Assembly (NCBI GenBank): GCA_025766275.1 | Contig: JAFKAC010000070.1 | Location: 248,001-312,000 of the forward strand | DNA: 64,000 nt | Direction of reading: 5' to 3' | From: Lactarius indigo | Lineage: Eukaryota > Basidiomycota > Agaricomycetes > Russulales > Russulaceae | Shown: one piece after another, positions 11,437 through 21,300 of the stretch | How the letters are laid out: each line of letters opens with the position of its first letter | How positions within the stretch are numbered: the first letter of the stretch is position 1 | Position numbers and translations under genes: made by a program | The notes under the pieces: model-generated | Told to the model about the DNA's origin: nothing | What the model saw: the letters and a program-made list of their open reading frames with translations, nothing else | The model's database searches: none

Positions 11437-13200
11437 AGCGACTTCTGGTTCTTGTTGATGATAGTTGGTATCTATGAACTGACTGCTTGATCCTTGTGGT
11501 TGATAGCCTTCCTGCAGTTGTCTACAATCACAAGTGATATGCCTGTCCTTTCTGCAATGGTAGCATGTGATTGGTCTTTGGTTACCCTGTCCTCCTCCTC
11601 ATTGTAGAAATCCTCCTCTGGGTTGATATGGGGGGCGCAGAGCAAGTATATCTTCAGCTCCTGCAAGCTGCCCACAAATGTGATCCACTGAAGTGCCCAT
11701 AGCATTTGGATCACAATATTGCAAATTACATGGCTGCCAGGAACTATGTGGTGGTCCTTGCCAATGTCATTGTTGTTGATTCAATCATGCTTGTTTTTGT
11801 AGTGCTCCTTGATCAAGCATTGCCTTCAAATGCATGGATTGTTGTTGACAGGTGGTAGCAGCCTCCTTCCACTAACAGTAGTTTTGTGGGCTGTTGAGGG
11901 TGTAGACCTTTGAGTATAGGTCTTTTGGCAGTCCCCTTGCAAATAGATCCATTGTCTGGGGATCATCAAGTCAATACTGAGTGTGGTGTACTAATTGTTT
12001 GAATTGGGTGCACTACCCCATCTAGATTGCCCCTATCATCTTCAACCCCTTTTTGAGCTTGTATTGAGCTTGCTCTTGTTCCAATGTGTTTTGGAATTGC
12101 TGCATGAAACGTCATGTGACTTCATTCCACAGCCCTTCACTTGTACAGGGTACACCTGCTTGTATCTGGCTGTTAAGCCATGTGAGCATGGCTAATACCC
12201 ATTTGCTAATGTTAACACCTTTGATGAAGGATAAGAAGAGTAAGGTGTGTTGATAGGGTGTAGCCATAACTCCTTCATCTGCATTCATGTCCCAATAGAT
12301 GTGCCATTGTGTAAGGAACACTTCTACTTTGGTCTGTCCTTTGTCAAATACTGTGGGCACTTTGCCAGCTATCTTGTTATTTTGGGGAGGTATGATGAGA
12401 CCTGCACCTGGTATTCCTCCTCTCAATGGTTCTCCTCCTTGTGGTTCTCTGTGAAACCCTCCAGGGAATCCTCCAAATCCTCCACCCTGTGGGGGTGGTC
12501 CTCCATCACTAGGTGGGTCTGGCACATCTGGTCCAATAGCTTAGTGTATAGCAACATTGTTGTCGGTCATTTGATGCCCTTTCTGTGGGTTAATTGGGGC
12601 TAATATTGTGTGGGCTTCTTGTGCAATGTGTTGTTGTTCTTCTCACACCAATAGGTTGATAATTTTGGCAGCTAGTCATTCTTCTTTGCACATGATGGTA
12701 GTTGTGGCCAATGTGACCACTGGGCTGTGAATGTGAATTACTTTGGGTTCTGACTGGTGAATGGTGAGTGACCCAGTTTGTTGTATGATGTGGTCACCAA
12801 TAGCTCCTAAACTAGCATCTTCTGCTGGAGTGTTTCCTTAAATGGGAGACTCCTGGCTTGCAGATTCTTCTTCTCTGCTAATTCCTTCATTGGTATGTTC
12901 TTGTGCTTGTCCATCAATGGGACTGTAGTCTGCACAGCTGTTAAGCTCATGGGCATTGATGTCACAGTTATAGTTCCTTCCTGCTGGGCATACAATGTCC
13001 CAGTGATGATCTATGGGGTTCCACATATTATTGGTCCAACAAAGGTGGTTGAAATTGAACTCAACAGGTCAGAAATGGTTAGGACCATTGAACTCTACAA
13101 AGTATCTGGTGCCCTCTCCTCATTTTCTCCACTGGGCAGCTCCCAGGAATCATGTAGGTACATTGTGGTCTCCTTATCATTCAAAGGAATAAGGATGAAA
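11437..13200 (-). pseudogene. g: gag of A2
   Basis: Minus-strand homologue of A1 gag, with the same Gly/Pro-rich tract (about 12400-12520), capsid-like segment (FLTQWHIYWDMNADEGVMATPY) and degraded zinc knuckle CYHCRKDRHITCDC (about 11525-11566, frameshifted). TGA at the RFMQQF position (about 12111) falls where Arg is expected. The reading GLWNEVT here shows that the TGA at 1705 in A1 was Trp TGG. Confidence 0.8.
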
Positions 13201-13255
13201 GGACATTCACTGTTCTCTTGTCAAATATGCTACGTTAAAAGGGTCTTGGTCTTAA

Positions 13256-14278
13256 TGTTACACTCCATGGGCATTAGTCTGACTTGGACTCATGATGGCA
13301 TAGATGACTTAGTAAAGCAAGGAAAAATGGGGATTCTAGTATCAACCCAATTGCACACTGAACAGGGGCTCAACAGCACACTTCCACAGCAAAGGTGATA
13401 AGAGGTTCAACCCTTGGTAAGTCAAAGTGGAAGCACTCTTAGTCCAAGACTAAGGCAAACAAGAGACAAGTCAAGTAGTGGATTGAAGAAGACCAAGATG
13501 GTGTTGATAAGTAACCCTAGCACACTTAGTGGCTCAAAAGGACTTGTAGATTTCGGACTACTTGAGATTAGATTTGATCTGTACAATCTAGGACTTTTAT
13601 GACATCACTGTACAATGACATCATATGGACTACTCCAGACTCTTCATTGTACTTTCTCCTCTGTTCTCCTTATAGCGTTATCTTTATTGTGATGTCACTA
13701 TGATATCATACTTGTCTGGACTTTCTTTGTTGTAGTTGCCTTGTTCTGCTTTAGTACACTCCTGTTGTCCTGTATGTAGAACAACACTCCTTGTACTCTG
13801 TGACCCTATGTTACCTTCCTTGTACTAGTGTCACACCTCTGTATAGTATAAGTAGAGTACCCTGTATGCCTGGTCCACATCAGTTCTCACTCTGTTGTGT
13901 GCCAGAACACTTTGCTTCACTTGCTTCACAGTCCCCTCTGCTGCTTACCAGCTGCCTCTAGTATCTCACCACAGTCCCCCTTGTCACTGTGAGTACTGGA
14001 TCTGTCTTTGCTGTTCATCAGATAGGGACTCTTGGTCTTCCATGGCTACTACTTATACAGATATGTGTGGGCCTTAAAGCACTGCTGGAACAATAAGAAG
14101 CTAATAGCATAACTAGCTTGTACCCTAGTACAGCTATCCTAGGAATGAGTCATACACAAGTCACAATCACATGTGTTCTACTATGCTGACTGATGTAATG
14201 TAAGAGTCCATGACTAATACCACTGTTGGGCCATAGTCATACCAGCCATGAGTTAAACCAGAAGTCTCTACTGTAACA
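13256..14278 (-). repeat. 5' LTR of A2, split by solo LTR2-E
   Basis: Outer halves 13256-13501 and 14021-14278 together match the family A LTR in reverse. On the minus strand it starts TGTTACAGTAGAGAC and ends GTGTAACA. The terminal hairpin is present but its loop is split by LTR2-E. Confidence 0.88.
13502..14020 (+). repeat. Solo LTR2 copy E, TSD gatgg/gatag
   Basis: TGTTGATAAG to GTTCATCA, 519 bp, the shortest copy, with a single CATCAGTTCTC unit. Flanks gatgg (13497-13501) and gatag (14021-14025) differ by one base. Inserted in the loop of the family A LTR hairpin. Confidence 0.88.
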
Positions 14279-14774
14279 CCAAGGGAATGGGAAAACAATG
14301 TATACTGTGATGGTAAAGAAGTCAAGTCTAAGGATACAGGCTACTTAGGGCCATGACTTATATAGAAAAAGGTTTGTTTGTGTGGAACAAACAAATGGCA
14401 CAATCCACAGCAAGTGTGAGAAGAAAGTACAGAAATCCACAGCAGGCATGGGAAAAAGGAGAAGATGTGCACAGCTATCTGCAGTAAGTGTGAGAAGAAT
14501 CAAGGATATAAAAGGCAAGTGAGACATGTCTCAGTTTTAACAAAAGTGAGACACCTGCCATAAAAGGGTGCATTTAGCCCAAGTATAGTAGTAATAAAGA
14601 CTTATAAGGACAATGAGTGTCTCATTGTCTCACTTTGCACTAGGAGAGAATCTTAAGGCTTCTAGTGCACAGCAAGTCCAAGAAAGGGAAAGCCAAGAAA
14701 GGAAAGACTTTCCCACAAATGCAAGTGTGAGTAAGAAATCAAAGTCAAGACAAAAACAAGTCCAGTCCATAACA
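14279..14774 (-). repeat. Partial 3' LTR of gypsy element C
   Basis: On the minus strand it begins TGTTATGGACTGG at 14774, just after a polypurine tract. It has TATAAGT (T at 14362) and, 33 nt on, AGACTTGACTT followed by CTT (14329 down to 14316), the same layout as the A and B LTRs. It stops at 14279, where A2 starts, only 40 nt past this 11-mer, while A and B LTRs continue about 230 nt. I infer A2 inserted here. Confidence 0.65.
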
Positions 14775-14789
14775 TTACCCTCCCTTCAG
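14775..14789 (-). other. Polypurine tract of element C
   Basis: Minus strand CTGAAGGGAGGGTAA directly precedes the LTR start TGTTATGG. Element B has AAGGCGGGGGGTAA in the same place before its 3' LTR. This tract primes plus-strand DNA synthesis. Confidence 0.7.
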
Positions 14790-14811
14790 AGTCCTTGTCT
14801 CTTTGATGTCC

Positions 14812-16057
14812 CTAGAAGTGATCTGTACCCAGCTCAGGGTCATCTGTCTGTACCAGGTTGTCACCAACCCAGTCATAGTTGTAGTTCTCTGCAATAATTT
14901 CCTGGCAGCCATGAGTGTAAAGGAACTGGAATTGTCTTCAAACTCCACACTTCCAGCACTGCTCATAGACAGGGCAGCAGATCTTAGTGTGTCCAGAATC
15001 ATGCCTAAAGTACTTGCCACACCACTTGTTGGCAGCATCTTCTCCTAGTTGTTCTTCAAGACAGCACCACAGGCACTTGTTGGGCCAGTGGCCTGTATTG
15101 TGGCAATGGTAGCAATACTGCTTGGTCCAAGGGCAATTGAAGCTGAGATGATAGTGGCTATCATCACAGTACCAGCACAGGTCTCCATTGCAATTCTCCT
15201 GGAGGCAAGGCATCTCTACAGGTCCTCCAGGGTGAGGGGGATGATGAACAGCAAGGTGAACAGGGACTATACTCACAGTGACAAGAGGACTGTGGTGAGA
15301 TATAGGCAGCAGCTGGAGAGCAGAGGGAAGTCTTGCAGGTGAAGCAGAATAGTGTCTGGCACACAGAGCAGTGAGGAACTGATATTACAATTGAGAGAAT
15401 AAGACATACCTGGCACATAGAGCAGTGAGGAACTGATGTGGACCAGGAGTGTACAAGCCTACTACTTTTACTATACAGGAGAGTGACACTAGTACAAGAG
15501 AAGTAACATAGGGTCACAGAGTACAAGGGATGTTGTTCTACATGTGGGACAAAGGAGTGTGCTAATGGAGAACAAGGAGTGCAGAACAAAGAGAGTCCAG
15601 AAGTGAATGACATCATAATGAAATCATGATAAAGATAGAACAAAGGAAAGTATAAAGGCATTTGAGTACAACACTGAGTCTGGATCTGTGATCTCATGAG
15701 GTACAGTGATATCATACATGATGCAATGATAAGTGCTAGATTGTACAGATCAAATGTAAGTAATCTACAAGTCCAATTAATATAATCTAAAGCAGTCCAT
15801 GCTGCAAGTCTGGTCCATACAAGCTGCTAAGTGCATGCAGGTCACTTATCAACAGGGGAAAGGGAAGGTCTTGGTGACAGAAGAGATGAGGTTGCTGTGA
15901 TGTGTTGGCATAATGTTCTGCAATCAGGGTATAGGCATAAGCAGCTTTCAGTCACCTGCACACTCCATCAAGTTCTGATATGGTGTTGAACAGCAGTCCA
16001 TGGACTTGGTTACACTGAGCCTGCAAATTGGTGAACTGCCTCTGGAGAGTAGCCTCA
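14812..16057 (-). pseudogene. ORF3 of element C, zinc-knuckle protein, split by LTR2-D
   Basis: Minus frame, N to C: a helical region (EATLQRQFTNLQAQ, about 16040), then after LTR2-D a first Cys/His motif (CWYC...NC), a canonical CCHC knuckle CYHCHNTGHWPNKC, and WCGKYFRHDSGHTKICC with CWKCG, ending QFLYTHGC and an acidic tail (TDDPELGTDHF, stop 14812-14814). Element B ORF3 ends the same way (WCGRC, CHKCG, FLKTHYC). TGA stops at Arg positions (after VCR and CGV) break it. The 5' part and the rest of element C are missing, replaced by the Plavaka transposon. Nucleic-acid binding is likely from the knuckles; the role is unknown. Confidence 0.7.
15242..15854 (-). repeat. Solo LTR2 copy D, TSD gggga
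   Basis: Minus-strand LTR2 with TG...CA ends. Perfect duplications gggga lie at 15237-15241 and 15855-15859. It sits in ORF3 of element C. Confidence 0.9.
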
Positions 16058-16231
16058 TCAGGGAATCACCCCCCCATCAAACCTGCTTTAATTAATGGTA
16101 ATCCATTAAGCATGTTAAGAAATTGTAAATACTGGAGAGTACTCATTCCAGAGAGTACTCATTCTCTAGATCACACCATTAAGAATCTATTCAGTTTACT
16201 AACAATTTTCATTAATTACATTCAAATTTTT

Positions 16232-19200
16232 TTATAAGTGTCTGTCAAGGAATGAATTGATATAGAATGTATGGCATTCCTCAAGCACAGTTGGGCCCTG
16301 CTACTGCCAAGGAGCAACAGGACCAAAAGCTGGGAAGAGTTGGACACTCCTACAGACCTCTGCTAGAGGTATGATACTAGCTAAATGACAGTTATTTTGA
16401 TAACTTCTTGATATCTGGTACATTCCATAGGATTCATTTGGCATAGAGAGTGGTGAAAACCACTCTACATAGGCAATATCTGTTGGAGGAGCTGGGTGTG
16501 AACCAAGAAAGATTGAGGATAGTCCTGATCTTGGAAGCTGGAACATGATGCAAATTTGGGCCACATGAATTCTATTTCTGTGCTTCACTAATGCAGTATC
16601 AAATTGTCCAGGAATAGTGTTGCCATACTGGTTGCATGCTTCTGGTCAGATGTGCAAGATGTTGACAGTCTTCTGGTCAGTGTCATCCCAATTGGTGAAT
16701 TTAACCCTATGAAATATGGAAACCTTTCAGAATGGGATCAAAGTATTATTGGCATACCTCCAAGCCACTCTGGTAGATAACTCTGGGTAGTTATGTTGCA
16801 CAATAATAAAGTTGACAAGGGCATCTTGAAAGTCAATGGCCCCATATCTGTCAAAAAGAGCATCAAACATTATGCCCTTTTCAGATGGGTGGATCATCAA
16901 AAAAGGATGCAACATCAAATTAAGGTGGGGATACACCAAAGGAGTTAGTAGTGCAGAGTGTCTGCACTTGCACCATTCAATAAATGCTGTGTGCTGGTGC
17001 ATTGACTCTTGGCACTCCAGCCAAGTGGTCATTTGCTTGTACTTGTCTTTGAAATTTGTTGTGTGACACACATTCTTGGCCAAGTCAATGTGAAGTCATT
17101 CTGAATATTCAGTGTTATAATTATCAGCACTGCTGAAAAGTGTGATTGATCTGGTGTAGTGGAGGAGACTATGGAGCTTGGGAAGGTTGAAGTGTTCCCA
17201 AACTCCAAGTTCAATGAACATGTCTTTGTTCTCATGAAATCTGCACAGTGCACTGTCCATTGTGTTGAGAGTTTGAGTGGTGTGCATGGGATACTGACTA
17301 AGGTAGATGAAAATGAGAAGTGCCCACATGGCATGGGTCAAGTGCACTGAGGACTGAACACCTGGAAGAGAAAGATCCACCATGATTCCAAGAATAATGC
17401 AAGCTATAGATTTATGCTCTCCACTGGTGAGCTTTGAGAGCCAGATGATGCCTTTGTGAAAGTATCAGGTGTTGTGGTTCAGTGGTAGATGGCTGCAGCA
17501 TGCATCAATCTCATTAGGCCTGAGTGTGGCCAACCGATGGACCAGATGCTTCAGGATACCTTAATAAAGTTGATGTAATATGTCTGGCATGATTGAAAGG
17601 AATATGTTGGCAAATGGGAGACACTCCCAGAATGGATGGTACATAGGCTTGAGGCCAGTGTCTTGACATGCTGCATGGAATGTTGTTGGATTGCCATCTG
17701 ACAAAGAAAACATGTTAACTGCCACCCTGAAGTTATGCAAAGGGAATCTTGTGTCAGTTCCAAGTTCACCTTGTGGGACAGTGCACTTGGGGCACCTTCC
17801 ACAATAGGTGCAAGCAACAAGTGATTGTTCAGGATAGTCGCCAATAAATGTCACAAGAATTGGATGACAGCAGTACCAAATCTGTCATGGTTCCAAGGGA
17901 CCGTCTGTGACTTTTGTTCAGGTTCTGGGTTGCTGCAGCAATGGAAGGCAAGGGACTTGGCTTAACTCAGGGAGTTTGCAAGTGAGAGGGAAGAACAACA
18001 AGCTAGATTTAATGGACTAAGAGTAGACAAGCATTGTACTACTCTAACAGCTACTCTTATATATTGTACAAACTGTGGGTTTTTGGGACTGTTATCTATA
18101 CTTGTTTATGTGGCTACTATGAGCTGGCAGAAATCCAACATATGTGTCAAGAAGAGGTGAATGCTGGCAAATTGATCATTTGACGTGTCAACTGTGACCA
18201 TGATGTCACATGGTTGTGACAAAATCCCATCACCAGTGGCCATTGCAATGCTGGTCACACCATAGGGTTTGATGGGGCTGAGCATTTTGCACATGCATGA
18301 ATGGAACAGGTTTGTGAGTGCCCAGCACTGTGCAGCCTTGTTTGAGATTTGCTTGAGCTCTGTTGCTGGAATATATCCCATTAGCATCTGTGCTTGCTGA
18401 GTTGGTTTAGAATGGATGTCTTTGGGGATGTTGCTGATCAACAGATAGATGGGATAGGCACTCTTGGATTGAAAATGTGTGAGCAGGGTCTTGTCTGATG
18501 ATATTATGAGTGGCAACACTGTTGCACCTGGTTTGTGTAACTCCAGGGATTGCTAAATATAACATGAGGACACAGTGAAATATGTCATTGGTATCTGTAT
18601 GTACCTGCACTGACCACCACCATTTTCTGGTGAACATTTCACCAAATACTTGTGTGGTGCAACCTGCATCTTGGTAATGATGTTCTAGTGCAAATATGAG
18701 TTGCCTGAAATATCTTGGGTCCCCAAAGAGTGCACAGATGTGGGGATAACTTCCTGAAAATGAAAGTCATAGGATTCCCCCACCAATACAAATCTTCTCA
18801 CACTTGAATTTTGGTTGCCCTGGCATCTCTTCATTGATGATGTGGTTGAGCTCCTTAATGTGGTGGTATGACAATCCCAGCTTTTCAACAATCCATTTCA
18901 CATTGTTAACAATCAAATTAATACTGCATTCATCAGCATTCAAGCTGTCCTGTACTTATGCCATTAATTGCAAGCAATTCAGTTACTGAAGTTGAGGACA
19001 ACCCCCTGTTCTTTGCCCACCAAGCAAAGTCCCAATCACACTGTGACTGAAATGGGTACCAAATATTGCCTGGTCCCAAATTGTCCTGCAACACCTGGTA
19101 ACCTGGCATATTCTGACCCATGTTGGAAATAGGGGCTCCAGCTGCTCCTGAAGGAAAGTGTTCAATGAATGGGGCCTCGTCCTGTTGAGCATGATCAGGG

Positions 19201-19500
19201 GTTTCAGTGTGTATGGGTACACTCGTGTCAAGTGCCCTGTCATCTGTGTCAATGTTCATATGGTCCAGTTTGCCATCTCTATGTTGGTCAAATTGTTGAC
19301 TGAATTCACTCCTGTCTAAATTCTGCAGTCAATCTATTAGCACAATCAAGTTGGCAAAGCCACTCACCTGGAACACCACCTTCTAGGAATGCTGCCTTCT
19401 GGACCAGAGACACCCAAAGAGTCACATGCTGTGGAGTGATCTAGACAGCCATTGTAGATGGCACAGCAAGCAGTGCAAGTTGTCATGCTAAGGTGACATG
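16232..19500 (-). pseudogene. Plavaka transposase pseudogene
   Basis: Plavaka proteins are transposases of CACTA-like elements common in agaricomycetes. Recognisable blocks in order on the minus strand: YPFQSQCDWDFAWWAKNRG (about 19050), MLPLIISSDKTLLTHF (18519 down), YPIYLLISNIPKDIHSKP, FIGDYPEQSLVACTYCGRCP (about 17850), GLKPMYHPFWECLPF, NKDMFIELGVWEHFNLPKL (about 17250), SITLFSSADNYNTEYSE, AYVEWFSPLSMP (about 16460), and the end EECHTFYINSFLDRHL (stop 16232-16234). Several frameshifts and stops break it. The zinc-finger N-terminus is not clear; LTR2-G lies upstream of it. Confidence 0.82.
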
Positions 19501-19544
19501 AGTACCCAGCATGTGTGAAGTGTCAACAACAGCCAGTGCAGGTA

Positions 19545-20089
19545 TGTTGATAAGTGACCCTTGCGCACTTAGCAGCTCATACGGACCAGACTTACAGATA
19601 TGGACTGCTGTAGATTAATTAGGACCGCTTTAGATTAGATTTGATCTGTACAATCTAGGACTTCTATGACATCACTGTACAATGACATCATATGGACTAC
19701 TTCCAGACTTTTCATTGTACTATGTTCCCTTGTTCTACTTTTGTCCTTATCCTTATTATGATGTCACTATGATATCATCCTGTTCTGGACTCTCCTTGTT
19801 CTCATTGCCTTGTTCTCTTTATATCCACTCCTTTGTGTCCTGTATAGAACAATGCATCTTGTATTCTGTGACCAAGTGTTACTTACCTTGTAGTACTGTC
19901 ACCCCCTGTATGAGTATAAGTAGAGTACCATGTATGCTCCTGGTCCACATCAGTTCTCACTGCTTGTGTGCCAGACACTTCTGCTTTACCCTGCTTGACT
20001 TCCTGTTGCTGCTTTCCGGCCACCCAGCCTATCTCACCACAGTCTCCTTTGTCCACTGTGAGTATGCTATTCTTGTGTGCTGTTCATCA
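19545..20089 (+). repeat. Solo LTR2 copy G, TSD aggta
   Basis: TGTTGATAAG to GTTCATCA, 545 bp, with a single CATCAGTTCTC unit. Perfect duplications aggta lie at 19540-19544 and 20090-20094. Inserted upstream of the Plavaka coding region. Confidence 0.92.
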
Positions 20090-20194
20090 AGGTAATCAAG
20101 GCCATTGAAACAAGAACTAGTGTGATTTGAAATGATGGTGATAGTAACAGTGACAGAGTGGCTATGTGGCACTTGAGGTGCAAGTGGATGGGTC

Positions 20195-20301
20195 TGTTAT
20201 GGTATGGACTTTATGGCATGCTGTGGATGACTCATGACTGGTTATGACTACAGTCCAACTCAGTATTAGTCATGGACTATTACATCATATCAGTCAGCAT
20301 G
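20195..20301 (+). repeat. Truncated family A LTR fragment
   Basis: TGTTATGGTATGGAC and about 105 bp match the start of the family A LTR (48-155). It is cut off at 20301, where LTR2-F begins. Confidence 0.85.
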
Positions 20302-20918
20302 TGAAGAACAGCACAGTAGAAGGGCATACTCACAGAGTGCAAAGGTGTCTGTGGTGAGATATGCTAGAGTGCTTGAAGCAGCAACAGGGGGTCAGGCAAG
20401 TGAAGCAAGAGAGTTGTCTGGCACACCGCAGTGAGAGAACTGATGTTGGTATTACAGAGGAGAGAACATACCTGGCACACAGCAGTGAGAGAACTGATGT
20501 GGACCAGGAGCGTACAAGCACTACTACTTATACTGTACAGAGGTGTGACGCTAGTACAAGGGTGGTAACATAGAGTCACGGAATACAAGGAGCGTTGTTC
20601 TACATACAGGACAAAGGAGTGTATGAAAAAGGAGCAAGGCGACTAGAACAAAGAGAGTCCAGACAAAGATGATATCATAATGACATCACAATAAAGATAA
20701 GAACTAAAGGAGAACAAAGGACAGAGTACAATGAAGTGTCCGGAGTGTTCTACATGATGTCATAGTACATGATGTCATACATGACGCAATGATCAGTGTT
20801 AGATTGTACAGATCAAAATGTAAGTAATCTACAAGTCCAATTAATCTAATCTAAAGCAGTCCATGCTGTAAGTCCGTTCCGTACGAGCTGCTAAGTGCGC
20901 AAGGGTCACTTATCAACA
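20302..20918 (-). repeat. Solo LTR2 copy F, no target duplication
   Basis: Full-length minus-strand LTR2, one base off at its end (TGAAGAACAGC). Left flank gcatg is family A LTR; right flank ttccc is element B LTR. The other six LTR2 copies have perfect or near-perfect 5-bp duplications; this one has none, so it marks a rearrangement. Confidence 0.88.
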
Positions 20919-21273
20919 TTCCCTTTATGCCTATCCCTTTATTCCCTGACTTAGCGATGGCGCCATCTATTTGTAGCAGCCATACAGCGCAATCTTTATT
21001 TAACCCTAGTCATGCCTAGCTTGTATGGTAGACTAGACTTCTTGTGTAATACTACACTCGTCTAACGCGAACACCTTCGCGCTTTTCCCTGTCTCAAGAA
21101 CTCCCTTGTCTCCGCTAGACCTTCGAGTCTTAGCCTTCCTCTACGATCCAAGTGACTAATGTCCTTGTGATCCTTGTGCATCATCCTGCTGAAGCCGAGC
21201 CTCCGAGCTTGCACTACTGTAATTCAACTGACTTGGTACAGGTTGTACCTTACGCCCCTGTAGTGGCATAACA
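20919..21273 (+). repeat. 5' LTR of element B, left part lost
   Basis: Matches the 3' part of the 3' LTR (from about 28772 to 29126) and ends GGCATAACA. The first ~225 bp are missing; LTR2-F abuts instead. TATTTAA at 20997 is followed 33 nt later by AGACTAGACTT (21030-21040), the predicted transcript start and self-primer. Confidence 0.9.
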
Positions 21274-21288
21274 TTAAGTCTAGTCTCC
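21274..21288 (+). other. Primer-binding site of element B (predicted self-primed)
   Basis: TT, then AAGTCTAGTCT (21276-21286), then CC. The 11-mer is the exact reverse complement of 21030-21040 in the LTR. Same TT-11-CC layout as family A with a different sequence. Confidence 0.78.
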
Positions 21289-21300
21289 CAGCTGCACACT

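Larger units (their letters stand above)
9481..14278 (-). mobile_element. Ty3/gypsy element A2 (family A), internally deleted
   Basis: Minus-strand relative of A1: 5' LTR (13256-14278), primer site (13241-13255, one mismatch from the LTR 11-mer), gag, then directly integrase, chromodomain and the start of ORF3. Protease, RT and RNase H are absent. It carries solo LTR2-E in its LTR and solo LTR3a in ORF3. Its 5' end abuts the LTR of element C, which it appears to have split. Confidence 0.85.
16058..20194 (-). mobile_element. Plavaka-type (CACTA-like) DNA transposon, decayed
   Basis: Holds a degenerate Plavaka transposase on the minus strand plus AT-rich ends without ORFs (16058-16231). I could not identify terminal inverted repeats, so the ends are where neighbouring elements begin: element C on the left, a family A LTR fragment on the right. 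Solo LTR2-G is inserted at 19545. Confidence 0.7.

Noticed and set aside
16058..16231. Possible CACTA terminal repeat at the left end of the Plavaka element
   Set aside because: CACCCCCCCATC at about 16065 has no matching inverted copy near 20190.
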